Shown: piece after piece, positions 1 through 12,256 of the stretch
How the letters are laid out: each line of letters starts with the position of its first letter
How positions within the stretch are numbered: the first letter of the stretch is position 1
Assembly: GCA_008360955.1 (NCBI GenBank)
Contig: LUCM01009988.1
Location: 62,001 to 126,000, forward strand
Direction: 5' to 3'
Source of the DNA: Fasciolopsis buskii
Taxonomy: Eukaryota; Platyhelminthes; Trematoda; Plagiorchiida; Fasciolidae
Length of the DNA stretch: 64,000 nucleotides
Program-made: the position numbers and the translations under genes
Notes under the pieces: model-generated
Database searches by the model: none
The model's input: only the letters and a program-made list of their open reading frames with translations
What the model was told of the DNA's origin: nothing

Positions 1-1640
1 GGCATCTTTTCTTTGGAACCTCGCGATCCTGGTTTTTAGATTGCCGCTTAGAATTCCAGCCTCCAGGTAGAAGCTGGTCAGTCAACAATACCAGTACAAT
101 TCCAAACGATAAACTAGTCAGGCTTTTCCAGTTTGTTTGTCGTCGTACTCTTGTGGTGTCCATCATGTGTCTTCTTCAAACTCTTATTGGAAGTCTGCAG
201 ACTTGTCCAAACAAAGAGTCAACATGACAAAGGCTTCTTCTTTGCAAATTTATTGCCATTCACAGTGGAGTATTTCCCTTTCAGCACACTCAATATCAGA
301 ATTATGTCTGAATTTTTGAGACAGGAATTCCCGACTGCCACTTACAAATGACTTTATGATCACTGACCTTCAGTCAAACCTCGAATAGTTGGTATAATAG
401 TTCTTTGGTTTCATGCATTGGCCATGCATAACGAGACAAATCAAATTCAGCCCAACCTTGATTATCTACTTATGTCTCAGGTAGGCAAGCATATTTTCAT
501 ACACAAGCCATCAATGCTCTGTGGGTTAGTTTAATTTCAGTACCAAGTTTTCTTATATTGCCTATTACTTTTGTTTATATACGTTCATTCCCTCAAATTA
601 ACGTAAAAAACCGACCTTTGTTTATCGAGTAAAGCTACAAATTCCAGTTGGGACGGAAAAACGACTTCTGATTATCCTCCAAATATTGAAGTCCCAATTC
701 ATTTCAATAATTGATGCCTGACTCTATCAACCGGGATAGTTTGTTGAAAACTTTCTGTTTATTTACCCTGGAATCTTTGAGTTGGCAACTTTTTGGTCAC
801 ATGTTGACATAGAGGGATTTTAGAGGTGATTACTTCGCTTGCGGGCAACTGGTAATCTAACTTTGTGGAAAGATTTTGAGGACTGAGCAAAACATCGCGG
901 AACGAAAACAACTCAGTCGTGGTACACTTGTGTTTTGTCCCATCCACCTTATAAGATCAAGTGACAAACCAACATAACTTAGAAATCCATCCCCATTCTA
1001 TCGTCCCTGTACCTGTAAGTTAGCTGCCAAAAACCCGATTGGGAAATTAACGGTACGGATTAATGAGATTATGGATTCTAATAAAGCAAACACCCCTCAG
1101 AGGATGAATCACTACTTAATACAGAAGTCTCCAAGGAGTGGCATTCGGCAGCACCAGTCCTAAGACTGAATAGAAACGATTAGAGTGACCGAAAGTGGCC
1201 GGGGTGTTCGCCTCGGTATCTGACTCCTACTCGTAAAACAGATGACACAGACATTCGAAACTTTTCACACTTCCTGTTTTTGTCATCATGACTGGTTTTG
1301 CAGAATTTTGCATAGGCCTCCACATCAAATCATAAATTTAGTGGGTTCAAAGTCTCTCCACGGCGAGAGAGAAGAATAAGAGACAGTAAGAGACAGTATT
1401 TGCTCCGTTCTTTCGGTTTACTGAGAACCCTCAAAAATCGAATAACGTGCTGGTGAATACGAAATATTTAACTCAAACTTAAGACTGAAATCTCCTATCA
1501 CCACTTTATACTAGGGTTTTGTGGAAAATCCGCCACCTACTTGTGGGACTAAAATGGCTCAGGTTTTGGTCGACTACAAACAATAAACTGGTGTCGGTAT
1601 ACGAAAATTCTTGTCTATCTCAGCGGGAAAACATGTGGAA
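1..1640. other. Stretch with nothing recognised
   Basis: AT-rich sequence with only short open frames in all six frames. The one local oddity is a two-copy tandem AAGAGACAGT near 1377-1397. No SINE, tRNA-like box, convincing splice-bounded island or promoter was seen. It may be intron or 3' flank of the large gene. Confidence 0.4.
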
Positions 1641-1860
1641 TTATGAGTTACATTCTGTCGTTGCCAGTGCACTCGTTGTTTCGACTGGTTGTTGGATGAG
1701 GAATCTGTAATTAAATTCAGCCGGACAATTCACACAGTTATATACAAACATGTTTGTTATTCGTCTGAGTGAACCATTTTGAAGTAGACAGATTTCGTGC
1801 AAAGGGACGGAGACATTTAACTTTGTTCGCGTTTCCCGAAATCCACGCGGTAACAAACAT
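1641..1860 (-). CDS. Possible further 3' exon (unplaced)
   Basis: An open frame with protein-like content: KLNVSVPLHEICLLQNGSL, then FVYNCVNCPAEFNYRF, then a Thr-rich end and stop. It has two NxS-type glycosylation motifs and a C-x-x-C. The available acceptors (CAAAG at 1825; a better one, GGTTCACTCAG, further in) do not match the phase-1 end of exon 21. It could be reached through an exon I missed, or be chance. Confidence 0.2.
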
Positions 1861-2455
1861 TCAAATCAACAGAATGAGCTATTTGACCGCTTGTTTAGAA
1901 TCGCTCTAAAAACCATTCACTTGCAAAATAAATCTTCAGACCTACAGTTGGTTGGAACATTTCGGTCGACTCAAAAACATTTACAGACGAATTGAGCAAA
2001 TGGCTAACCTCGCCAGTTGCCGTCACGCTTTGTCATCTAGTCTTGCTTTCTTCTTATCAAAGTGCGGACGGATAAAGCTATAGTTATTTTGTTTTGCAAT
2101 GTCTTCTATCTTTCGAAACGCCAACTATTTAGGACACGGCTGAACCACCCAGGGTTATAACACCGGAAACTGTGAAATAATTTCTGATGTCCGTGTGATC
2201 TTTTTCAGGAGTGCGAATCAATTTCCGCATTGGTTGCTCTAATCCTCGTTTCACAGTCCGAGGTCTGGCAAATACAAAATTGCTTGCAAATATCAAAGCT
2301 TAACAAATTTTCTATTAGATATCAATTTATCCTCTCGGTGAGGAGTTTACTTGCTCAGATGGAAAATCCGTTCCATGGGTTAAATTCCCTGTGGAAATAT
2401 CCGACGATTCACTTAGAACTGTTGATTCCCTGGATTCCCTGGGAGTCATGAATAT

Positions 2456-2601
2456 TTAGTTACTGTTTTCATAACAGTTGGCACTGTTTGCTTTCGCGTA
2501 TGCATACGTTTCATTAGTTATACCGGTATGAGGAGTTTGCGGGAACATCACCGCATGCGATAATTTTCCAAGAGGAAAAAATGTGACGGCAAACGTTGTC
2601 A
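2456..2601 (-). CDS. Exon candidate 21, last seen in window
   Basis: A strong acceptor (TGTTCTCTCAATGTTATTCAG) starts a segment whose phase matches exon 20. The peptide is TTFAVTFFPLGKLSHAVMF, then PQTPHTGITNETYAY, then ANCYENSN followed by TAA at 2458-2456. An overlapping donor (GAAAACA/GTAACT, end 2464) would instead continue the gene toward the window start. No transmembrane or cytoplasmic tail is seen, so either the protein is secreted or more exons lie beyond the window. Confidence 0.38.
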
Positions 2602-4152
2602 CTGAATAACATTGAGAGAACAATGGATGTGAGCAGCTGGAGATAGTGTTAGCATTGGTCAATGTTGAGATGAGATGAAAACTTTCTTGGTGCAACCGAT
2701 TCTTTCCGTAGACTGAATACTAGTCTCCACGTCAAATCAGCTAGGTCTTTGAAAACCAGGCTTCGCTCACTTTCCTCGTAGTGTGAACTCCTGAGGATTT
2801 CAGACTAGAAACCGTAAATCTTATCTACTGGAAGGCGAGATGTTGTACATTTAAAATTGCCACGTTCCACGATAACGTTTTTGAAAGTCTTACGCAATCA
2901 GCTATTGAAAGTAAAACGGCACAAACTACTACTTTTTAGTGTGAGATATGCCTTAACATGCATCCTCAACGCAAGTGTTTTCTTCGTCCTGGATTGACTC
3001 AATAGGCAGCTAGTCAAACTCTGGTTGGCAGAGATAGTGACAACAAACTTTGGAGGAATGATTATTCAAGGCCCGTCTATGCTACTTTTCTTTCCAAGAA
3101 ACAATGCTGACAGTCTTTCGAAAAAACATTTAGCGTCTTCGAAAGGTCGCCGAGAATTTACCCTACATCAAGCACTCTTCACCCCCAAACCCCAGAAACA
3201 TTTTGAAACCTATTTCGCTTTGTTGAAAGATACAAAGACGTTTACTATTGTGTTATAAAAAGAATTCATTTTTAAAGGTCGGTCCACCAAACAGACCGAT
3301 GGAGAGTAAGGAGTTCGCTGATAAACGAACATTCTGGACGAGTCACCTACACAGATCAGTGACAAATATATTTTACTGCTCTCTGATTTTCAAAGCTTGG
3401 TGACACCAGCCCACTTTTACCAATATCTTATCTCAAACTATCTCAGTATAGTAGAATGATGCTCGTATGTAGATGATTGAAAAAGAGAACTGGATTAGAC
3501 GTTACAGGGTGTTTCCAGTTTTACTTTCTTGGTGAACTGTGACCCCTGAATTTGACGTATATCCTTTCAGGTTCCTTTGTAAATACTACACAATCGTGGT
3601 TTGTTTCTGTCTTGTCAGTTTATCGCTTAACAGGAACATTTAAAATTGAGAAAAAAAGGAGGATATGCTCGGAAGGGAAAGACTTCTGGTTTGATCCTGA
3701 CTAACATTATCACATTTTGGAGTGAAAAACGATAGTGGATTTTCCATGGTCTGAAACGCTCTTGTAGTTCCCCGTACTAGCGTGAACCCTTGAAGAGAGT
3801 CAGTCTATGCTGCTGCATATAAAGATTGAGTCTGTGGATAGATTGACAGAAGCCTCCAATTTTTCCGCCCTGAAACAGTGTCGGTGAGAGCTATCAACAT
3901 TTTATCGCCAGTTCCACATGATGGCACTATCCCCTAGTAATTGGTTGAAGTTGTTCTGGTCGCAGGTTCACCCTCTTCGAAGACTAATCTGTTTTCAACT
4001 TTGAACCGCATATATCCAATGTCATTTTAGAAGGTTGAACCTGTGACCACTTTTCATGCAGCACAGCTAATCACTGGACCCATAAACTATACTGATTTAG
4101 TTTAATTGAGACCCTGGATATTTTACACAAGGCTCCGAAAGTATGCATATAC

Positions 4153-4229
4153 CTTTAAGGACAGTCCAAAAATGACTTCCTTCTATGAAAAAATAGCAAT
4201 CTTTATTTACAAATAACGAATGGACACAT
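4153..4229 (-). CDS. Exon candidate 20 of large minus-strand gene
   Basis: A 77-nt segment bounded by ATTTTCCCGCTAG and CTTAAAG/GTATAT. One leading and one trailing nucleotide make it compatible with exon 19 and exon 21. It encodes CVHSLFVNKDCYFF then IEGSHFWTVLK, with two Cys ten residues apart. Only one frame is open through the segment when phase is enforced. Confidence 0.42.
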
Positions 4230-4477
4230 CTAGCGGGAAAATCATTACAGTTTTCAAAAGCTCTAAGTCCATCGCTTTGCATTTCACAGCTACGGAATTG
4301 TCCCTCCGCCGTCCGTGTTATTTGTTTGTGCAGCCCAAACCGCTTGTCATGTTACAAGGAAACTGCCTGAGAGTAGGACCAAATATTTTTAAAAAATGCT
4401 ATCTGATTTGATTAGTGATATTTTGTTTGGTTAGATTTGTCACGCGATTCATTTCATTAGAGCACAACTATGCTTAC

Positions 4478-4598
4478 TTATTGCTAGGCCTACTATTTGT
4501 TTGCGCATGACCGGACAGTTTGCCTGGAAGCACATGCTTGGCCATTTTTTTAAAGGCAAGGCATATTTTCCACAATCCCGAATATCTTGGACGTAAAT
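4478..4598 (-). CDS. Alternative exon candidate (121 nt)
   Basis: The splice sites are strong (AATGGGTTTTCAG acceptor; GCAATAA/GTAAGC donor), but the exon does not fit between exons 19 and 20 in frame. Two frames are open. One starts on a codon boundary: IYVQDIRDCGKYALPLKKW, then CFQANCPVMRKQIVG. The other has two leading nucleotides: RYSGLWKICLAFKKM. The first would allow internal donor of exon 19, then this exon, then exon 21, skipping exon 20, as in mutually exclusive splicing. It may also belong to an undetected path. Confidence 0.42.
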
Positions 4599-5175
4599 CT
4601 GAAAACCCATTATATAACTAATAGATAATATGAAAAATAGCATAATAGCTCTCACATGCGAGCCTTTTGCAAACCTCCCCTTCAGTTTGGCGGGAATGTA
4701 GACAAAGTACCAGAAAACGTGTTACGAGATTAAGCCAGTGGATAACTTAAACGACCTTTGCCCTCATGTCATCTGTTTTGATACAGCATGAAAAGACCAG
4801 AAATGCAAAGAATAAGGCACCGGCTAAATCCAGATTGAATGATATCACACTCTAATGACAGGAGCTCCGTCGCTCGACTATTCTCAGTTCCAGTTTAAAC
4901 AGAGTAAGTTTAATGTTTCGACTCCATAAGCTAGTTATTTATTTCTGGTTCAAAGTTCATCATTCTAAATATTGAACTCCTCAGATTGCACAAAATGAAC
5001 TATATCGGTTGACCAATACTTAATTTTGTTTTGATTGGCCTTCACTTATCCGTTCTCATTCATGCATGGACCTGAATATTGGTCATTTTTCTATAGAATC
5101 TGATTGAAAATTGGCCTAAATCTCTCGATCCACTTTTGCCTGTCCGTACGGCGCCCAAGGATTTATTTAGTTTAC

Positions 5176-5322
5176 CTTGGTACATTTTGTTGATCTATTG
5201 AGCCAGTGCCAGTTGTGCTACAGGTGCTCGGAATTTCCAAGTTCTTTGTGAAAGAGCGGCACAGGTACGAAGAAACCTTGGAAAAGGGTAGCTTCAAAGC
5301 ATGGCGGATGGCGACATGGTGT
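5176..5322 (-). CDS. Exon candidate 19 of large minus-strand gene
   Basis: Acceptor TGGCAGCAG and donor ACCAAG/GTAAAC bound 147 nt, with one leading and two trailing nucleotides. It continues the LSREV strand of exon 18 into RHHVAIRHALKLPFSK, as expected after a cadherin LDRE motif (Y-x-L-x-V-x-A), then SSYLCRSFTKNLEIP and TGSIDQQNVP. An internal donor at TCCAAG/GTTTCT would end on a codon boundary and allow splicing to the alternative exon at 4598. Confidence 0.45.
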
Positions 5323-5666
5323 CTGCTGCCAAAGCACATTATATTTGAAGTTTCATTTTTATATAAACGCGTCTATTTCCAATGTATGGTTATATGAAAA
5401 ACCCATATTCATCGTACTCGGAGACTACCGTTATGGCAGCGCAACTTGTTTGGCGGTACATTTCACCCACGTGTAACCTTATGCTTTGCTGACAGGCACG
5501 AAATTCATAAAATGGGATTGATCAACAGATGAAAATCTTTATTTTTGCACATCGGCTCAAATTCGTTCATTGCCGACCATTTTCTCGTTGCCGAACTCGA
5601 AATTGCCGCCAGTGGAGTACACGTAAATTAATCAAGCTGTGATTCCAAAGTAATGTAACAGAATAC

Positions 5667-5741
5667 CTGACTTCACGTGAAAGTCCCGTGCGAATTGTCA
5701 TCAGACCGTCGTAAAACCATACAAACGTCTTCGAGGTTTTG
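5667..5741 (-). CDS. Exon candidate 18: cadherin-like strand
   Basis: A 75-nt segment between GCATGCCAG and GTCAG/GTATTC. It encodes KTSKTFVWFYDGL then MTIRTGLSREV. F-x-x-x-x-D-G-x-M-T-I-x-T-x-L-x-R-E is close to the cadherin pattern F-x-I-x-x-x-x-G-x-I-x-T-x-x-x-L-D-R-E and is the most family-like stretch in the gene. An upstream acceptor (TCGTTATCAG, start 5755) is stronger but phase-incompatible with exon 17. Confidence 0.47.
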
Positions 5742-6282
5742 CTGGCATGCACAAACTGATAACGAAATAAATTCTGTAGACAACTGACCTCATCTCAAAG
5801 ATCTGTCGTTTGCAGGGTGGAGAAAACTAGTCTAACTTTTACCGGTGTTTTCCACCATACATTCCGCAACACCTTTTCGCCGTTTATATCTTCCCCGCAA
5901 TTCTTTGAATCCGTCCAATTAGTTGTTTGCAGACCCGACTGGAAGGATGAAATGGTGGTAACAAAATTAATTTTTCTATTTGCCACTGAAATTATCAGTC
6001 TGCAGCTTCCTGCGTTTTAAAGTCTAACTCATTTGTTCGGCTACCAGCCGAAAATAATCCCGTTATCTCTAGGCCAGAGCTAGAAACGACGATTAGGTGC
6101 TTCCGCTTTCATAAAGAATCGATCGCTAGTTGGAATTTAATGTGACAAATTATTTCTACTAAAAAAGCCATTTCATGGAAGAAGATTCTGACATGAAAAG
6201 TGAACATCGTTTAGCACGAATCCAACGAATTCAGCAGAAACAACCATGCATTCATGTCATCTGATAGTGTATGTTTAGCGAC

Positions 6283-6457
6283 CTCATTGTCAACGAAATC
6301 CATTCCGTGGGAAATTCTTTACAATCGGTTGTCTTTTTTATGAAGCCCAATGAAGTCATCGTAAATTCAGGATGATTTGTTTCGCGATCAGTGAGCTCGT
6401 TATGCGCGTTATCGTTGAATGCATGTGAACGTAAATTGTCCAACTTCACGGCCACAC
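6283..6457 (-). CDS. Exon candidate 17 of large minus-strand gene
   Basis: A strong acceptor (TTCGCTGTTCTCCCAG) opens a 175-nt segment ending at ATGAG/GTCGCT (fair). An earlier donor at GATT/GTAAAG would end it one codon phase earlier. The peptide is VAVKLDNLRSHAFNDNAHN, then ELTDRETNHPEFTM, then GFIKKTTDCKEFPTEW. TDRETNHPEF could be a degenerate D-x-N-D-N-x-P-x-F linker of a cadherin repeat. The acidic, Asn-rich composition fits calcium coordination, but this is inference. Confidence 0.48.
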
Positions 6458-7873
6458 CTGGGAGAACAGCGAAAGAAGATCACGGAAGATCACGTTCCGA
6501 CCCTTAGATGTTTAACTTCACGGCACTGCTAAAATATCGTTTTCCAATCTGAATTGTATTACTTTCGATGTCCGTGATCTTCATTAATATTATATTTCAA
6601 TCTTAATGCATCAAATTGTTTTCGGTCAGTAGAGTATTCCAAGCAAAGCTTGTTGCAAAACTGTTGGCTTTGTGAACGGTCTAGTTAAATTCTTGAAACC
6701 AAAGTATCGTCGGATCTGGTTTTTGCATTTTAGAACCGTCTATATGAGAAAGAACGCAAAATTAGAAGGATGAGAAACAGTTAAACGGGTACTCAGTTGA
6801 AGATTTTTGATTCCCAATTCAAAGAAAATTGGTGAAGATTGAGCAAACTGAGCTTAAACGATTTTCGTATGGTGACCAAAGACATGCATTTGTTTACAGT
6901 ATGGTGTGCATTTCTTGTGCAAACAACATTTGCGTCCCCAAGTGCTTTTGATTAGCGTTTTATTTTCACTTAGTTATGTGTTTCATTGGCGTGGCTAACA
7001 AAGCTCCTGCTTCTCGCAGCAACATTCACGCATACCATCTTGTATTTAAGTTTCCAGTCGTTAGTTTTAAGTCATACATAATGTGTGATATGGTAATATC
7101 CACTTGCGCAAGGTATGCCATCTGTCACAAGACGTGCCGAAAATTAATATTTGTCATGTACTGGCCTGTTTTTTAGCGCCATTATGCTTTTATCTGTAGG
7201 AGTCTAGTTCAAAGAGTGGACTTTGTAACATGGTTAAAACATTTTGTCGAACAACATAAGATAGCTATATAACCTCCGAGAAACATCCGCTTGTGTTTTC
7301 TAATAAGGAATAACGGCAGAACATAACTCTGTTTTCTGTTTTTCCTTTTGTGTTTCCCTCGTTTCTTTGCCGTTATTCCTTCAGTTTTGTTACTTTGCTG
7401 AAGAAGCATGTCAAGGACATTCGTTTTTGGTTGCTAAGTGTTCTTCAAATTATTATCCTTCTAGAATTAACACGAATCCGAGGTGAAATTTTCAGGAATT
7501 TTCCAGACATGATTAATCTAATTTGGCTTTGTTTTCACTACGGAATTCTGATGATATATTGAATTAAATATCTGTCTTATCGTCCAGTAACTCTGTACCA
7601 AACGTTTTTTTGCAAGAAAATTAAGTAGTTTATCGTATTACGGTCATATTAGATTACTTAACGACAGCAAACATTGTACATAATTACCTACACTCACATC
7701 TTCTAGGTATAACGTAAATCAACAAATTGCAAAGTATCCAAGCTGCACACCAAGCGCTAATGACCGCACTCATTATTGATGCATTTTCTCATCCAACCAA
7801 GGCCCTAATGCCTAGATCAAATCGGACTACGGTACAATTGGTAACGTTAACAGTTACTCGCAATTAGACGTAC

Positions 7874-8069
7874 GGACTGTGCGCAAATTGTCACTGAGCG
7901 TCCGGACATTGTCCTCCGCGTCCGTTGTTTTCCACTTTACGTATACTTCTTCATCATCCGCAATATCCGGCCATGCTTCTTGCAATGAGACTTTGTAAGC
8001 AGGAATAGGCCATGCGTGTTTTGCATCCGTCGCCAGTGGAAATGCTTCCGTGACGGTTGTTCGCGCGTA
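7874..8069 (-). CDS. Exon candidate 16: cadherin-like repeat boundary
   Basis: Acceptor CTCCAATTTTCCAG follows a pyrimidine-rich stretch. The donor is AGTCC/GTACGT at 7874 (phase 1, fits the next exon) or CGA/GTAACT at 7858 (phase 2). The 196-nt version begins on a codon boundary after exon 15. The peptide reads YARTTVTEAFPLATDAKH, then PIPAYKVSLQEAWPD, then DEEVYVKWKTTDAEDN. The P-x-x-Y-x-V-S-L-x-E strand followed about 20 residues later by T-x-D-x-E-D-N matches the start of a cadherin repeat; the preceding linker (DAKHAWPIP) is degenerate against DxNDNxPxF. Confidence 0.58.
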
Positions 8070-11000
8070 CTGGAAAATTGGAGTCGAGGATCGGTGAACG
8101 GATGAGACGGAGGAAGTCAAGATGAGAAATACCTCCATAAAGTGTCTAACGAAGGGAAGAAATGGCCTAACTTAGTCAGGCAAAAACTGTGCTGGAAATG
8201 GAATGTTTTGTGATTTATTAGATAAGGTAATCGTTTTTTCCTCAGTTTGTTATAGGAATACTCCATCCAGCCAAAAAATAATCAGTTTCTGTTTCTTCCT
8301 TTTCACGAACGATTCTCAGTGCACTACCCGAATAGAACATTAATCTAACTTTTCAATAACTGCTAATGAAAGTGAGAGTGTTACTGAATGAAGAGTTTGC
8401 CAAAGCAGTCCATGACCATTATGTCTTCGACTGGATATCCGAGTAGTAATTTCAACGGCCATTTTAGCTTACTAGATGAGACCAAGGAAGTTTCAATTAA
8501 TTTGCAGGAAATTCCCATCAACCACATTGAGAAAGCACAATTTGGTGCACTTTCCCGCATACGGTGATATGCAATCATTCTATTACTTCAAAAATAGGTT
8601 ACACGAACTCAGTGAGATAGTATTAGTTAAAAAATGTACAATGAAAATACACTCATGTAAATATTTTCAAATTAGATGAGCAGTTTTTCTCTATCGACTG
8701 CTATTCGATTTGGTACTTGCGAGTTGGTCAGTTTGATTGTAGACCAAAAACTAGTTGTTTTTGAGGAGAGATGGGCAAGTATTTAAACAGATCGAAACAC
8801 CTTCCGCTGTGTTCATCACATGCACTCGGTCAACCTGGATCGCTATCTTTAGATCTTATACATGGCGTGGAAAGGTTATTACACATAAGTGATCACTATT
8901 GTCTAAGCATGAAATCATTGCGTGAGTGAATCACTTTATTGTTTCGGAGTTCAGCCATGCAGGGTGTTGTTCACGGATGCCTAAAGTTAAGCGTCCAATC
9001 GTGCAGGCGATATACCTTGTCTCACAGGAACACATGAATGAGTACATACACAGAAAGACTGCAAAATAAGGAAATTTTTCTCACATTGTCGTCAACAAAA
9101 GAGACAGTAAAAGGATTCACGGCCTAGTTCCAAGAGTTTTTTGAAGGATAGCCCTTGCCAGTCTCCTCCTCTGGAATTTGCCAACTTTACATCCTCAACT
9201 GACAAGGAGATGTACGCTGGCTTCCCCTTCAGTACCATTTTTGTGGTAATTTATGACTGTGCTTGCATTAACGTGTCATTCGAACTGATCGGAGCAAAGA
9301 TTTTCAATGAACGTCTTTGGCAGAGATTTGGAGTGTTGTTTTAATCATGTTCCCTGTGAATGGTTTGTCCACTATCCGTGTGCGAGTCTCTAATTAAGTT
9401 CAGTTTAATGGTTTTAATTATTTGGATGTGTAAGTGGTAATCTTGCACACTCCGCATCTCCACTTGCTTAACTCCGCGTTGATCCGTCTGATTTCAGTTT
9501 TAGTGGAACTTCTAGACATGCTATTTCATTCTTTGCTTCTGTTTTCCCTGTGAATTTTGTATGGCTGTTTGATTTGACCACGTATATATAGCAGAATCGA
9601 CTCCACAATTGTCATCCTCGTAGCGTTTGCATAAACCGAAACTTTAGAAATAGCAAGCCGAATAAACTATTTTCAATTTTTATCATAAATACTTGTGTTA
9701 TTAGTTGGTCAGTCGGGGACTCAATTAAAAACTCCATCCTTTTGGGCGTATACTCAGTCAGTGAACTCTAATTGGGCATTATGTGTACAGAACAACAACA
9801 ACAACTGTTGTATCGAATTTTCTAGTAGTAGACTTGCCTCGATCTGATCCTATTCAGTTTGGTCACACAGATAGCCGGATAGTTTCACCCATTAGAAAAA
9901 GGTAAACTAGTGTCAAATAATTGCATCCGTCTTGGTTTCACGTTTAAGGCTTTTACACAATCAGTGACTATGTTCAAGACACTCCCGTTCTAATCAATTC
10001 CACAAATTTCATTGGCCGTTTGCCACTTCATGGCACGATGAATTACATTTGTCAAACGGGAATCTAAATTGGACCCTATTGTTACGGATTCTTGGTTGTG
10101 GCTCCCGTTGGAAGACTTTATTTAAAGGTTGTCCGGTCAACTATGCTTTAGTGTTTCAAGCATCAACTTAGATGTATCAGTTGAAATATATGAATTTTTG
10201 TTAACTAGTCTGATTTGTTAATACGCCCGGTTCCTGTTACTTTGTCTACTTTTCACAATGTGACTTTTGAATTTTTGTACAGCTCATTTTAGTTCGCATT
10301 TGTTTTTGGGCTTCATCAAACCACTGGTTATCTGTCTGTGATATGCATGCCATGGGTTGCCCAAAGTGCACTTAAAGCTTAGAAATTCAATTTCCTATGA
10401 GACCGGCAAGCTGACTAATTAGGAATAAACGGCCTCAAGTCTCACCGCTAAATTCAACTGACAACCTTGTTTACCGAGGATACAGAACCTGAAAGTTTTC
10501 GGCCGTCATTTTTACGCACAACTAATTCTGCATATTCTGTCATTCTATATTAGTCAAGTACAGGAAATGATGTTTAATATTCAAGTTTCAATTAACATAT
10601 ATGATCCCAAATGGTATGGCGCTTATCGGGGCTTAATGAAATTCTCTGTTGGTGGTAAAAATTCCCTCTCTTTACCATATGGAATAACATTGTTTTGGGA
10701 GCGTGGAGTTACACGTGAGGTCATCAACGAACTGCACTTGGGCAGTTAGGTTACTTCAATGCCTTCAGTAGTTCGTGTTATCTTATTAAGTAAAAAATCT
10801 ATATGGAGGATGTTGCGGGGATAACTTTGGCGTTTTCTGCACTTTAACCCTCAGCAACCTCTTCCCTCTGTTACGCCTAAATACAATTTGTCGTTGCTCT
10901 GCAACTGTCCTGAGCATATCCTGAACCAAAACGGAGATTAAACTGAACAAAAATTGAGACAAAGCATTCCTTCCCGATTAGGAGTCGACCACAAATCACA

Positions 11001-12062
11001 TGAGTACTTTGTGGATTATTTCTTCCAATAATGAAACAATAGTGTAAATCATTTTTCAGGATGAGAGACGCGGCCATCAGAAAGCTGCCAAGTGAGGAAG
11101 TTGGCCGGCGGTGGGAGGATTCGACCCCGCAACCTTCACGTCCAAACACCACGATCCAATCCGATTTATCATCTCTGGTAATCATTGATGCTTTTGCTGA
11201 AACTTATTTTGTCTAAAAAGTCATGTCTTGAGGTTTGTGTAATCTGTTTTCACTTAGTGGCCTGACTGGGAGTAGCTGAAAGCTAGAAAATTCACCTTCA
11301 GCTCAACTATTCACAACAAATATCACGCCTGACTGGCTGGATGAACTAACAGTATATTAGGTTTTCAAAACACAGTCACCGGTCTTGTCTTTATGCTTTT
11401 CTCTTTTAGACATCATTAGTCACACTCATCGGTTTTTCGAACTTTGATCGCTGAGCGCGATGTTTCGCCCAAAACACCATACTCGGTGAACAAGATCTGG
11501 GAATCATCTACCTGAGCTAGGGTGGACATCAATTTCTGAAGTCATTAGAATTTCACCCGACTAAATGTGACTTATCGGCAAATCATGACGTTAAGAACAG
11601 TAGTAGATAGATAAAATCTGGCACTATAGAACCAGGTTAGTCAGATTTTTCTACCTACGCAGATGACTGGAACTATACCGCTTTAACTATGCACATTTAA
11701 TTTGACATTTTCGGTGGTCTGCTTAGATATTTCGGTTCGCAACAGAATTGGGTACACCTGACACATATGGGGTTATGGTTCCTGACGAAATTCGATTTCA
11801 TTCGCTATATGCCTGGACATTCCGGTGCATAACAGATCCCCGGGGAGGAAATAGCTTCTCAGTCAAAGCCGATGTTTAGGTCGAATGCTAGTCAGCTTAC
11901 TACAAACTGAGCAAAGTGGATAACAATTTGGGAGATCTGTACTGAACTGGGAAACATAGATATTCCAGTCTCGAACTACGTCAGAAAGTCACAAAATCGA
12001 AGTTGGACGAAAATAAATGGACACCCATATCGTTTCCTTTGATTTTTAAAATAATGACTTAC
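8070..12062 (-). other. Intron between exons 15 and 16
   Basis: About 4 kb with no convincing coding segment in the main frame. It holds one SINE A copy at 11.0-11.2 kb. A segment at 8560-8480 (minus) has splice-like borders and short open frames in two phases, but I could not place it. A TATATATA motif at 9587-9594 has no supporting context. Confidence 0.4.
11015..11180 (-). repeat. SINE A copy 1 (tRNA-derived)
   Basis: On the minus strand: a tRNA-like head with B box (GGTTGCGGGGTCGAATCC), a stem remnant CCACCGCCGGC, then the family body (AACTTCC, CACTTGGCAGC, GGCCGCG, a TGAAAAATGAT-like tail and an AT-rich end). The A box is diverged. Confidence 0.75.
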
Positions 12063-12256
12063 TTCGCCTGTAACTGATGTCATATTTCCAGATTCTGCGT
12101 AGGTCACATTTAACTCCAAATTATCCGTCAGACTGTGCCCTTCAATAAGGAGACGGAAAAACGCATCTTCATCCGTCCGTAATTCCAAAAAACCCAAATT
12201 ATCCGGTACCAGCTCTCCGACATTTAGTGCCGTGTAGTTACGTTGGAATACAAAAT
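12063..12256 (-). CDS. Exon candidate 15: cadherin-like repeat part
   Basis: Donor GGCGAA/GTAAGT is perfect. The acceptor GCGCGATAG lies at the end of about 90 nt lacking any AG and containing a T/C-rich tract, typical of a distant branch point. Of the three frames only one is open, with two leading nucleotides and a codon-boundary end. The peptide runs FVFQRNYTALNVGELV, then NLGFLELRTDEDAFFRL, then LIEGHSLTDNLELNVT. The G-x-L-x-L-R-T segment followed by acidic residues and a FRLLIEG strand resembles the middle of a cadherin repeat (turn, LDRE-like motif, Y-x-L-x-V strand). NYT and NVT are possible N-glycosylation sites. Confidence 0.6.

Noticed and set aside
9587..9600. TATATATA motif as a promoter
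   Set aside because: Such motifs are frequent in AT-rich sequence and no coding start follows on either strand.
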